Assembly: GCA_947446605.1 (NCBI GenBank)
Contig: CANFHJ010000010.1
Span: forward strand, 1-40,530
Origin: Bacteroidota bacterium
Lineage (GTDB): Bacteria > Bacteroidota > Bacteroidia > UKL13-3
Length of the DNA stretch: 40,530 bases
Direction of reading: 5' to 3'
Both the position numbers and the translations under genes were made by a program. Of the stretch, positions 1 to 8,016 are shown piece by piece. Each line of letters begins with the position of its first letter. The first letter of the stretch is position 1. The notes beneath the pieces are model-generated. The model was not told the origin of the DNA, made no database searches, and was given only the letters and a program-made list of their open reading frames with translations.

Positions 1-792
1 AACTATGTACCTGTGGTTTATATAACCAATAAAGTTTTACAACACCTAAAAGAGGAGGACATGGATTATTATGCCAAGAGAATTTTATCTTTTGCTTTGC
101 GCATTGAAACATATACCAAAAGGCCAACACAAGAAATTCAAATTGATTGCGATTGGACAAAAACAACCAAAGAAACCTATTTTAATTTATTGCTTTGCAT
201 CCAAAAATGGGCGCCACAATTTCAATATTCTGTAACACTTCGCTTATACCCATTCAAATACCGCGAAGAGCTTGGAATACCGCCTGTAGACAGGGTGATG
301 CTCATGGTGTATAATATAGACAATGCAAAGAAATTTAAATCGGCAAACAGTATTTTTAATGTAAACGAAGCGGCAAAATATTTGGCTCGTAAAGATTATC
401 CTTTGCCTATGGATTTTGCCTTGCCAACTTTTAGTTGGACATTGGTTTTTAGAAACCAACAATTCTTAAAAGTTATTTCAGAAAATATTATTCCGGAAAT
501 AATTGCGCCGCGTTATGTGGGTGATGTTGCCAAAATACAATTGCAGAAATTAGAAGAGAATGTATACTTGGTTAAAGAAGCTACAAGTGGTTACCAAGAG
601 AATGCCCTCCGCGCCGGAGATATTATTAAAGTTGAATCTTGTGGTGAAAAAGAATTATTGGAAGCGCGTCTATTAATAAGTCGTTTCGCTATAAACACTA
701 AAACCACCATTGCCTTATTTGATTTGGATCAAACTGATTTAGAAAAAATACCTTATGAAAAAATTGAAGCAGCCTATTTTTCTATGCATTAG
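1..792 (+). CDS. Partial uncharacterised protein, possible glycosidase-like TIM barrel (C-terminal part)
   Basis: The frame is open from base 1, so the start lies upstream of the window; a GTG at 13 is in frame but need not be the start. The visible 260 or so residues contain IQIDCDWT followed by a Tyr/Leu-rich helix and then a strand-like stretch with TLRLYPFKYREE and PPVDRVMLMVYN. This order resembles the second half of TIM-barrel proteins of the DUF3142/glycosidase-like type, where an Asp-rich strand is followed by a PP-V-D segment. That is a weak, by-eye resemblance and no activity can be assigned. The 3' end overlaps the next gene by 38 bases, which suggests translational coupling and a shared role. 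The product has no visible signal peptide because the N-terminus is missing. Confidence 0.6.
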   Translation, partial: NYVPVVYITNKVLQHLKEEDMDYYAKRILSFALRIETYTKRPTQEIQIDCDWTKTTKETYFNLLLCIQKWAPQFQYSVTLRLYPFKYREELGIPPVDRVMLMVYNIDNAKKFKSANSIFNVNEAAKYLARKDYPLPMDFALPTFSWTLVFRNQQFLKVISENIIPEIIAPRYVGDVAKIQLQKLEENVYLVKEATSGYQENALRAGDIIKVESCGEKELLEARLLISRFAINTKTTIALFDLDQTDLEKIPYEKIEAAYFSMH

Positions 793-3181
793 TTTGTTGC
801 TATTATTTTGGCCGCCTAAGTCAACCAATAGCTGTGGCTTCTATATTTCTATGGAAGAATACCGCTTTTGGACATTTGATCCAAACATGGGCTCGGAACC
901 AGGTTTACAGCCACTTTTTTACAGTATGGATTATAGTCATAATGGATTCTATCCAGATTATAATGCCTACGATGCTGGCGAAAAAGTTGCCTTGGATAAC
1001 TATGATGAAAACGTAAATTTATGGAGTAAATATTGCCTAAAAAAAGCGCCCACCAAGAAGGTTTCTAAAGACGATATTCGATTGATTTTGTATAATACAG
1101 CACCCATTAATTATTTTGCTATTAAGGATGGTTTATTAGAAGAAAACTCTTTTTTAAAATTCGCAAAGGCAAATCCCGCAGTCCTGCAATATTTAGATTT
1201 TGCTAAAAAAGCTGAATACCAAAGCAACTTCCGAGATTCATGGTCGTGCCCAGATGGTCCAGAAATAATAGCGCCAGGTAAAATTAAGCCTGGTGAAAGA
1301 TATTATTCATACAGTGATTATGAAATTTCACCCGATCCAATTAATGGCTTAAATACCATTGAAGAGGGCAAGCATTTATTGGCTAAATGTAAAGACCCAT
1401 TTTTAAAACAGCGTTATGCTTTTCAAATTGTTCGAACCAGTTTTTATAATTTGGATTCCATTTCTTTAATAGAAAATTACAATCAATATTTAGCTCCGCT
1501 GCCTATTCAAAATTGGCTGCGTAACAATGCGCTTTTATATGAAGTAGAATTTCATTCAGGACCAGAACGCAATATGGGATTGGCCCATATTTTTGATGTT
1601 TGTCCAGATAAGCGTTTTCGTTGCGAAGAGTTGTTTAAAAATGCCCTGTTTGAAGAAACGTACCAATTGGCTTCCAATAAGCACGAGCAGGCTTTGATTC
1701 AGGTAATGCACACCTTGCAACAACCTATGGAGCAATTGTCTTCCCTTCAAAAAATAATGGCATTGGAACCCAACAATAAATTCCTTCCTTTTTTATTGGT
1801 GCGTGAAATTAACAAATTAGAGGATTGGATTCTTGCCCAAAAATACAATGGTTTCGGTTCGACCCGAAATGAAGGTTTGGAAACCTATTCCGAACTAAGT
1901 AAAATTGAAGTTGACAAGCAAAAAGCGCGTGATACAAAATATGCGCAAGCGGTTTTGACCTTTGTTGAAAGTAGTTTGGAAATGAAAGAACTTCCGCGGA
2001 AGTCATTTTACAACTTGGCTGCTGGCTACATTGCTTTTATTTTAAAAGATCTAAAACTAGCAGAAAAATACTACAAAAAAGTTAAGATAGAAGAACTTGG
2101 TGAATTGGGTAAAACACAATTTCTCATTAACAATTATATGCTCAGTTTATCGCTGTCTGATAAAGTAACTCCTACTATTGAAAATGATTTGTATGCCTGT
2201 TTAGAGCGTTTACGTAAAATGGAAATTACTTTTCCGCAATACAAGCAACTGTCTTATCAATTGGTAAATTTCTCTGCTGCCGAATTTATTCAAAGAGGTA
2301 GTTTAGCCAAGGGATTAATGTTGTATGGTAAATCTGCACAGCCCTATGCATACCATCCTTTAATTGGCATAGGGAATGTTTATACGCAAATTTATTCTTA
2401 TGCTACACCCAATGCCATTGATGAAATGATTGCTTTAATCAACAAGCAAAATCCTAGTCCTTTTGAAAAATATTTAGCGGGTACCGTTTATACTTATACC
2501 TATGATGTTAATGAATATATATCCTCTTGGGATGTAAATAAATTGCTCGATTTAAAAAGCATGAAATTGGTGCAAGCTGATAAATTAATTTTAGCGTATG
2601 ATGCGGTAAAAAAGATTGATACTGCCTATTGGAGTAATGAGGTAAATTCCCTTTTTAGAAAAGATGATCCCTTCTGCTTGAATCCTTGGGATGGCCACGC
2701 ACCTTTTAATTTTAGAAATGTTCGCTATAACAAAGTGAGTTTTTTAAAAGAATTAATTTCCTTGAAAACAGCTGCGAATGCAGCCAAAGGAGAAGCCAAA
2801 GCGCGTTTGTTATTAAAAATTGCAAATGCTTATTACAGCATGACCTTTAATGGAAAATTTTGGATCATGCAGAAAAATTACCATATGGGCTATGATCCAG
2901 AGGATGGCTACAGCACTGATGGAACAGTGTCATCTACAGATTTAAATTATTACTCAGGTGCACGCGCAAAATATTACTACCATCAAATATTGGCCATAAG
3001 TAAAGATCCTAAATTACTAGGTGCAACCGTCTATATTTTAAATACTGCCTATGAATTAAATGAAGCGCAATTAAAAATAAATCGTGCACGCATAAAATCA
3101 AATTCCAATGCCACAGATTATTATGAACAATTAAGTGGAAACTGCGATTTATTCTATGAATTTATAAAAACATACAATTAA
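755..3181 (+). CDS. Large exported protein of unknown function with TPR-like helices
   Basis: This 808-residue protein starts at ATG 755 inside the previous gene. The start is supported by a good signal peptide: MKK, then a Leu/Ile-rich core, then PPKSTNSCGFY. A Cys directly after the hydrophobic region could be lipidated, but TNSC is a poor lipobox, so it may instead be a mature N-terminal Cys as in other large Bacteroidota proteins that begin CG. The mid and C-terminal parts are rich in Tyr, Leu, Ala and Lys with helical-hairpin stretches such as NLAAGYIAFILKDLKLAEKY (around residue 425), typical of TPR-like repeats. No catalytic motif is visible. The 38-base overlap with the upstream gene implies an operon and probably a shared envelope role. 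The function is not recognised. Confidence 0.75.
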   Translation: MKKLKQPIFLCISLLLLFWPPKSTNSCGFYISMEEYRFWTFDPNMGSEPGLQPLFYSMDYSHNGFYPDYNAYDAGEKVALDNYDENVNLWSKYCLKKAPTKKVSKDDIRLILYNTAPINYFAIKDGLLEENSFLKFAKANPAVLQYLDFAKKAEYQSNFRDSWSCPDGPEIIAPGKIKPGERYYSYSDYEISPDPINGLNTIEEGKHLLAKCKDPFLKQRYAFQIVRTSFYNLDSISLIENYNQYLAPLPIQNWLRNNALLYEVEFHSGPERNMGLAHIFDVCPDKRFRCEELFKNALFEETYQLASNKHEQALIQVMHTLQQPMEQLSSLQKIMALEPNNKFLPFLLVREINKLEDWILAQKYNGFGSTRNEGLETYSELSKIEVDKQKARDTKYAQAVLTFVESSLEMKELPRKSFYNLAAGYIAFILKDLKLAEKYYKKVKIEELGELGKTQFLINNYMLSLSLSDKVTPTIENDLYACLERLRKMEITFPQYKQLSYQLVNFSAAEFIQRGSLAKGLMLYGKSAQPYAYHPLIGIGNVYTQIYSYATPNAIDEMIALINKQNPSPFEKYLAGTVYTYTYDVNEYISSWDVNKLLDLKSMKLVQADKLILAYDAVKKIDTAYWSNEVNSLFRKDDPFCLNPWDGHAPFNFRNVRYNKVSFLKELISLKTAANAAKGEAKARLLLKIANAYYSMTFNGKFWIMQKNYHMGYDPEDGYSTDGTVSSTDLNYYSGARAKYYYHQILAISKDPKLLGATVYILNTAYELNEAQLKINRARIKSNSNATDYYEQLSGNCDLFYEFIKTYN

Positions 3182-3182
3182 T

Positions 3183-3299
3183 TTGAAAGTAATAGCTGCT
3201 GGCATATTGCTGCTGGCCGTTTGCGAAATATCTAATTTAAAACAAAATAATATCCTTACATATGCTAACCATTATTCACCACAAATTTCTTGCAGATAA
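3183..3299 (+). CDS. Possible 38-residue small lipoprotein ORF, TTG start
   Basis: An open frame begins with TTG one base after the previous stop codon and ends inside the pepF start region, overlapping pepF by 38 bases in another frame. Its first residues, MKVIAAGILLLAVC, form a compact signal peptide ending in a lipobox-like LAVC, followed by a short polar tail. Two other genes in this window (5639 and 17742) also start with TTG-AAA just after an upstream stop codon, so the start type is plausible here. Against it: very short length, no homolog recognised, and the overlap. It could be a chance frame or a coupling leader for pepF. Confidence 0.25.
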   Translation: MKVIAAGILLLAVCEISNLKQNNILTYANHYSPQISCR

Positions 3300-4962
3300 A
3301 TTAAAAGTAACTTCTTGGGAGGTGCTTGAACCGTATTTTACACAATTACTTTCACGCGAATTAAATTCAAAAACAGAGCTTGAAACTTGGCTCAAACACC
3401 GTTCTGAGTTAGAAGCGTTTTTAAGTGAAGACCTAGCTTGGCGCTATGTGCGCATGACCTGCGATACCAATAACAAAGCCCTTGAAGAAGCTTATTTGTT
3501 TTTTGTAAGTGAAATTGAACCTAAAATTTCACCTTTATCAGATGCGCTCAATAAGAAATTAATTGCTTGCCCTTTTTTGGAGGAGCTCAAAAAGGAAAAG
3601 TATTTTATTTACCTACGTGGATTGAAAAAAGAAATTGAATTGTTTAGAGAAGAAAATATTCCCTTGATGGCTTCAATAGCTGCAGAAGCGCAGAAGTATG
3701 GTAGTATTTTGGGAAGCATGAGTGTTGAAATGGAAGGCAAAGAACTTACCTTACAACAAGCGGCTAATTATTTAAAAAGTCCAGATAGAACTATTCGTGA
3801 GGAGGCCTTTAAGAAAATAAATGAGAAGCGTGCTGCACATGTGGATGAATTAGATGACTTATTTGACACCCTCATTCAATTACGTCACCAAGTGGCTGTA
3901 AACGCAGGTTTTGATAATTTCCGCGATTACATGTTTGCTGCTATGGGCCGCTTTGATTATACCCCGCAAGATTGTTTTAATTTCCATGAAGCCATTCAGA
4001 AGGAAGTTTTGCCCTTGGTAAAAGATTTTAACCAAAAACGCAAAGACGCTTTGGGTTTTGATTTAAAACCTTGGGATATGGAAGTAGATGTAGAAAATAA
4101 ACCAGCCTTGGAACCATTTACCAGTGGTGCCGATTTATTGGAGAAAACAATAAAGTGCTTTGCAAAAGTGGATGATTATTTTGCCTATTGCATCAAAACC
4201 ATGGACGATATGAACCGTTTGGATTTAGAAAGCAGAAAAGGGAAGGCTCCAGGTGGTTACAATTACCCAATGGCAGAAACCAGTGTGCCTTTTATTTTTA
4301 TGAATGCAGCCAGCAGCACCCGCGATGTAGAAACCATGGTGCACGAAGGTGGTCATGCCGTGCATTCTTTTTTAAGCAAAGATTTGGAATTAGCTGCCTT
4401 TAAAAATTGTCCGAGCGAAGTGGCAGAACTTGCCAGCATGAGTATGGAGTTGATCAGTTATGAAGGTCAGGATGAATTTTATACTAGCCCAGAAGAATTT
4501 AAACGCGCTAAAGAAGAACACCTCGAGGGCATTATTAAAATCCTTCCTTGGATTGCCACCATTGATAAATTTCAACATTGGATTTATACACACCCAGCAC
4601 ATACCCGCCAGGAACGAAAAGATTATTGGATGCAACTAAGCAAAGAGTTTGGTACAGGTATGGTTAATTGGGAAGGCTACGAACAGTTTCAAGCATATAC
4701 CTGGCAAAAACAATTGCATTTATTTGAAGTGCCGTTTTATTATATTGAATATGGAATGGCACAATTAGGAGCATTGGCCGTATGGCGCAATTTCCTTGGC
4801 AACAAAGAGCAAGCAATTGCCCAGTACAAAAAAGCCTTGAGTTTGGGTTATACCAAAACCATTGGAGAGATTTATGAAGCGGCCGGTGTTAAATTTGATT
4901 TCTCTGATGCCTATATCAAAAATCTCATGCAATTTGTAAAAGTTGAATTGAATAAATTGTAA
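3262..4962 (+). CDS. pepF: M3 family oligoendopeptidase (PepF-type zinc peptidase)
   Basis: The 566-residue product matches the length of PepF/M3B oligoendopeptidases, cytoplasmic zinc enzymes that trim short peptides. The zinc-binding motif HEGGH is at residues 361-365, with E362 as the catalytic base and His361/His365 as ligands. The downstream PSEVAELASMSMEL segment supplies the third ligand, most likely E389. The N-terminal half is helical, as in the family's lid domain, and the C-terminal YIEYGMAQLGALAVWRNF segment is also family-typical. There is no signal peptide. The ATG is preceded by about 80 bases with no obvious promoter, so expression may continue from the upstream genes. Substrate preference cannot be read from sequence. 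Confidence 0.93.
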   Translation: MLTIIHHKFLADKLKVTSWEVLEPYFTQLLSRELNSKTELETWLKHRSELEAFLSEDLAWRYVRMTCDTNNKALEEAYLFFVSEIEPKISPLSDALNKKLIACPFLEELKKEKYFIYLRGLKKEIELFREENIPLMASIAAEAQKYGSILGSMSVEMEGKELTLQQAANYLKSPDRTIREEAFKKINEKRAAHVDELDDLFDTLIQLRHQVAVNAGFDNFRDYMFAAMGRFDYTPQDCFNFHEAIQKEVLPLVKDFNQKRKDALGFDLKPWDMEVDVENKPALEPFTSGADLLEKTIKCFAKVDDYFAYCIKTMDDMNRLDLESRKGKAPGGYNYPMAETSVPFIFMNAASSTRDVETMVHEGGHAVHSFLSKDLELAAFKNCPSEVAELASMSMELISYEGQDEFYTSPEEFKRAKEEHLEGIIKILPWIATIDKFQHWIYTHPAHTRQERKDYWMQLSKEFGTGMVNWEGYEQFQAYTWQKQLHLFEVPFYYIEYGMAQLGALAVWRNFLGNKEQAIAQYKKALSLGYTKTIGEIYEAAGVKFDFSDAYIKNLMQFVKVELNKL

Positions 4963-5015
4963 GATTGTTTTTCACCCAATTCATTCAGCAGGTATTTTGA
5001 TTTGAAAAACCTTTG

Positions 5016-5023
5016 TATATTCG
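5016..5023 (+). promoter_or_regulatory. Probable -7 promoter element (TATATTCG) for the FAH gene
   Basis: TATATTCG matches the Bacteroidota -7 consensus TAnnTTTG except for one base. A TTTG lies 16 bases upstream at 4996-4999. Only TCCT separates the element from the ATG at 5028, so transcription would begin at or next to the start codon, giving a leaderless or nearly leaderless message. The same spacing is seen before the MOSC gene at 34756. Confidence 0.45.
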
Positions 5024-5027
5024 TCCT

Positions 5028-5636
5028 ATGAAGATTTTTTGCATAGGACGAAATTACAGTGAACACGCCAAGGAACTAGGAAATGCAGTTCCCGAAAACC
5101 CTGTTGTGTTTGCCAAACCAGATACTGCTTTACTAAAAAACGGCGAAGATTTTTACTTGCCAAGTTTTAGCAATGATGTGCACCATGAAATTGAATTGGT
5201 AATAAAAATTCATAAAGTGGGGAAGAATATACAAGAAAAATTTGCCTGCAATTATTACAATGAAATTGGCTTAGGTGTTGATTTTACTGCACGTGATTTG
5301 CAAGCTTCCTTGAAATCAAAAGGCTTGCCATGGGAGTTGGCAAAAGGTTTTGATGGCGCTGCACCTCTTGGTAATTTTATGTCAATTGAAGGTGTTGATC
5401 TTTCAAATATCGATTTTTGTTTAAAGAAAAATGGAATATTGGTGCAACAAGGAAATACCGCACAAATGATTTTTTCTTTCGATAAAATTGTGAGTTTTAT
5501 TTCTCAATATTTTACCTTAAAAGTAGGCGATTTAATTTATACGGGTACGCCCGCAGGGGTTGGTTCTGTTGCCATTGGAGATAAATTAGAAGGCTTTATC
5601 GGTTCGAACCAAATGCTGCAGTTTGAAGTGAAATAA
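5028..5636 (+). CDS. Fumarylacetoacetate hydrolase (FAH) family protein
   Basis: The start is placed at ATG 5028 (MKIFCIGRNYSEHAKELGN), because conserved family sequence begins there and the upstream TTG at 5013 only adds five residues that overlap a promoter-like element. The 202-residue protein is a short, single-domain FAH-family member, a group that includes acylpyruvases, oxaloacetate decarboxylases and related hydratases. The metal-binding pattern is visible: HHEIELVIKI supplies two acidic ligands and GVDFTARDLQ the Asp, followed by the K-G-D and GTPAGVG motifs. It acts in the cytoplasm, probably on a small 2-keto acid; the exact substrate is not determinable. It is two bases upstream of the M23 gene. 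One copy of the GGTTCGAACC palindrome lies inside it at 5601. Confidence 0.88.
   Translation: MKIFCIGRNYSEHAKELGNAVPENPVVFAKPDTALLKNGEDFYLPSFSNDVHHEIELVIKIHKVGKNIQEKFACNYYNEIGLGVDFTARDLQASLKSKGLPWELAKGFDGAAPLGNFMSIEGVDLSNIDFCLKKNGILVQQGNTAQMIFSFDKIVSFISQYFTLKVGDLIYTGTPAGVGSVAIGDKLEGFIGSNQMLQFEVK
5601..5610. repeat. GGTTCGAACC palindrome, copy 1 (inside the FAH gene)
   Basis: A perfect 10-base palindrome followed by AA, read in frame as Gly-Ser-Asn-Gln near the C-terminus of the FAH protein. It is one of five exact copies in the window (also 15078, 19967, 28881 and 35356). Confidence 0.7.
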
Positions 5637-5638
5637 AT

Positions 5639-7450
5639 TTGAAAACACAACAAAAATACCTCTACAAATCAGCAGTATATTTTTTGCTGTTTTTTTTGTC
5701 GACCCTAAATTTGTTGAAACTGAATGCGCAAAATTACCCGCAAAATTATTTTCGTTATCCATTAGATTCTCTGCCTAACTTGGTTTCTCCTTTTGGTGGT
5801 TTGCGTGACAATCATTTTCACAGTGGAATTGATTTACGCACCAATGGGAGGGAAGGCTTACCTGTTTATGCAGCAGCAGATGGCTATATAACTCGCATAA
5901 AAATTCAACGCAATGGTTATGGAAAGGCCGTTTATATAGAACATGCAAATGGATTTAGCACAGTATACGGTCATTTGCAAAAATACAATGGGCCCCTTGC
6001 CAATTGGATTCACCAATACCAATACATCAATAAAACTTTTGAATTTGATAAGATATTTATCAAGCCATTTTTATTTGTTAAAAAAGGTGAAATCATAGGC
6101 TATAGTGGAAATAGCGGTGGTAGCACGGGTCCTCATCTGCATTATGAAATAAGGGATATCCGAACAGAAAAAATTTTAAATCCAGCTTTGTTTGGACTTG
6201 TTCCAAAAGATACAATTGCTCCTGTAATACTTAAATTGTTTGTATACAAATTTGTAACCGAAGGTTTATTGCTTAAAAATGAAATAGCTGTTTCTGCAAA
6301 ATCTTGTTACAAAACAGACAGCATGTGGGTGCTAAAAGACATGCTGTTGCTTTCGCCAGAAACCTACGGATTTGGGCTCGAAACCTATGATTATATTCAT
6401 AATGCTTGGGATGAAAAAGGTATTTATGAAATAAGTTATTACAATAACAGTGCTTTGAAATTTAAACATTGTTTGAACCAATTTGCTTTTGATGAAAGTA
6501 AATATATCAATGCACACATTGATTATCCTTACTATCGAATTCAAAAAACGCGTGTGCAAAAATGTTTTGTGGATGATGGCAATATGTTTAGCACCTATAC
6601 CACAGATGCGCAAAAAGGCAGGTTCAATGCTAGCCTGCAGGATAACCATATGGGCGAAGTGATTTTTGTGGTAAAAGATTTCAATCAAAACTCCTTTAAA
6701 TTAAAAGCTAATTACCGTATTGTTTCGGCCAATTTGGATCAGGAGAAAATAGCTTATGATGGCAAAAACAGGAATAAGCCTATGTTAATTCCAGGCAAGG
6801 CACAACAAATAAATGCAGAGGGAATTAAAATTAAACTCGATCCAAAATCATTGTATGATACGGTATTTTATAAATTAGAAATCAATGCGCCGCAAAAGGA
6901 AATGTTGTCTAATGAGTTTGAATTTCATACGCCCAATACTCCTGTTCATGCAGCGTTCGATATAGCCATTCAGGCAATGCACATCCCAGTTTCGCTGCAT
7001 TCTAAATTATTGTTGGGTTATTCAAATGGAAAGTCGGATAATATTAGAAGTGCTGGTGGTAACTATGAAAATGGTTGGGTAAAAGGCAAGGGGGCAAGTT
7101 TTGGTAATTATTCCATTGTGCTCGATACCATTGCACCAAGCATTAAATGGATGGATTATAAAAACGAGTATGATGCCAATGACACTTTGCGTTGGGATTT
7201 TGAAGTGAAAGACAATTTCTCTGGAATAAGTTCTTATAAGGGTTTCCTGAATGGAAATTGGATCCTCCTAGATTATGATCCCAAAAACCAACAAATTACT
7301 TACCGTTTTGATGAGGTGTATCAAGCTGTATTGGCAAAATATGCTGCTGACCAAACAGAAGGAATGTTAAAGTCAATGGACCTTCTGATTATCCTAGAAG
7401 ACCAAAAGGGAAATGTACGTGAAAAACATTTTGAAATTCCTGTTTGGTAA
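5639..7450 (+). CDS. Secreted M23 family metallopeptidase (peptidoglycan endopeptidase-like)
   Basis: The TTG start at 5639 is forced: the same frame has a TGA at 5624-5626, no ATG or GTG lies between, and a signal peptide follows directly (MKTQQKYLY, hydrophobic core, LNAQ). An M23 LytM-type domain sits at about residues 40-190. Its zinc-site signatures are HSGIDLRT, containing the H-x3-D pair, and the later GPHLHYE, with the catalytic and ligand histidines. All expected residues appear present, so it is likely an active peptidase cutting peptidoglycan cross-bridges or peptides in the periplasm. The remaining 400 residues are beta-rich, Ig-like sequence of unknown role, as is common in Bacteroidota M23 proteins. 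It follows the FAH gene after two bases, so the two are likely co-transcribed. Confidence 0.9.
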   Translation: MKTQQKYLYKSAVYFLLFFLSTLNLLKLNAQNYPQNYFRYPLDSLPNLVSPFGGLRDNHFHSGIDLRTNGREGLPVYAAADGYITRIKIQRNGYGKAVYIEHANGFSTVYGHLQKYNGPLANWIHQYQYINKTFEFDKIFIKPFLFVKKGEIIGYSGNSGGSTGPHLHYEIRDIRTEKILNPALFGLVPKDTIAPVILKLFVYKFVTEGLLLKNEIAVSAKSCYKTDSMWVLKDMLLLSPETYGFGLETYDYIHNAWDEKGIYEISYYNNSALKFKHCLNQFAFDESKYINAHIDYPYYRIQKTRVQKCFVDDGNMFSTYTTDAQKGRFNASLQDNHMGEVIFVVKDFNQNSFKLKANYRIVSANLDQEKIAYDGKNRNKPMLIPGKAQQINAEGIKIKLDPKSLYDTVFYKLEINAPQKEMLSNEFEFHTPNTPVHAAFDIAIQAMHIPVSLHSKLLLGYSNGKSDNIRSAGGNYENGWVKGKGASFGNYSIVLDTIAPSIKWMDYKNEYDANDTLRWDFEVKDNFSGISSYKGFLNGNWILLDYDPKNQQITYRFDEVYQAVLAKYAADQTEGMLKSMDLLIILEDQKGNVREKHFEIPVW

Positions 7451-7494
7451 AACTATTTTCCTTGAATGTTGTTATAAGTTAAAATTAATTAATC

Positions 7495-7947
7495 ATGGCA
7501 AGCACCTTAAATATTGGCGATAAAGCCCCAAATTTCAAAGCAAAAAATGAAGCGGGAGAAACCCTTTCACTTGGCGATTTTAAAGGGAAAAAATTGGTAT
7601 TGTATTTTTATCCAAAAGACGATACCCCTGGTTGTACCGCCGAAGCCTGTAACCTGCGTGATAATTACAAAACATTCTTGAAAAAGGGTTATGCCATTTT
7701 AGGTGTAAGTCCAGATACCAGTGCAAAACACCAAAAGTTTATTGCAAAATATGAATTGCCTTTTTCTTTATTAGCAGATGAAGACAATGCGGTTGCTATG
7801 GCATACGGAACTTGGGCAGAAAAAAGTATGTATGGTAAAACTTATATGGGCATTGTACGCACCACTTTTGTTATTGACGAAAAAGGAAAAATTGAAAACA
7901 TAATTGAAAAGGTAGATACCAAAAACCATACCGCTCAATTGTTATAA
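7495..7947 (+). CDS. bcp: Thioredoxin-dependent peroxiredoxin of the Bcp/PrxQ type
   Basis: The 150-residue length and the DDTPGCTAEACNLRD signature identify a Bcp/PrxQ peroxiredoxin, which reduces hydrogen peroxide and organic hydroperoxides in the cytoplasm using thioredoxin. The peroxidatic cysteine is C47 and the resolving cysteine C52, five residues later, the usual atypical two-Cys arrangement. The ATG is followed by MASTLNIGDKAPNF, a standard N-terminus for the family. It stands alone, convergent with the glycosyltransferase gene. It is separate from the AhpC-like peroxiredoxin at 12487, so the window encodes two peroxidases with different chemistry. Confidence 0.95.
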   Translation: MASTLNIGDKAPNFKAKNEAGETLSLGDFKGKKLVLYFYPKDDTPGCTAEACNLRDNYKTFLKKGYAILGVSPDTSAKHQKFIAKYELPFSLLADEDNAVAMAYGTWAEKSMYGKTYMGIVRTTFVIDEKGKIENIIEKVDTKNHTAQLL

Positions 7948-7963
7948 TTCCTGATTGTTTTTA

Positions 7964-8012
7964 GTCCAAAGTCCATAGACCACCAACCATGGACCATCGA
8001 CCATCGACCATT
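7964..8012. repeat. Seven tandem heptamers, consensus GACCATN
   Basis: Seven consecutive 7-base units fill the gap between two convergent genes: GTCCAAA, GTCCATA, GACCACC, AACCATG, GACCATC, GACCATC and GACCATT. The last three units are nearly identical and the first units are more decayed. The array ends five bases before the stop codon of the glycosyltransferase gene. Confidence 0.7.
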
Positions 8013-8016
8013 AGAC

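Noticed and set aside
6332-6688. A 118-codon open frame on the minus strand
   Set aside because: It lies wholly within the M23 peptidase gene and its translation looks like an antisense shadow.
7964-8012. CRISPR-like array
   Set aside because: Units are 7 bases with no spacers; it is a simple tandem repeat.
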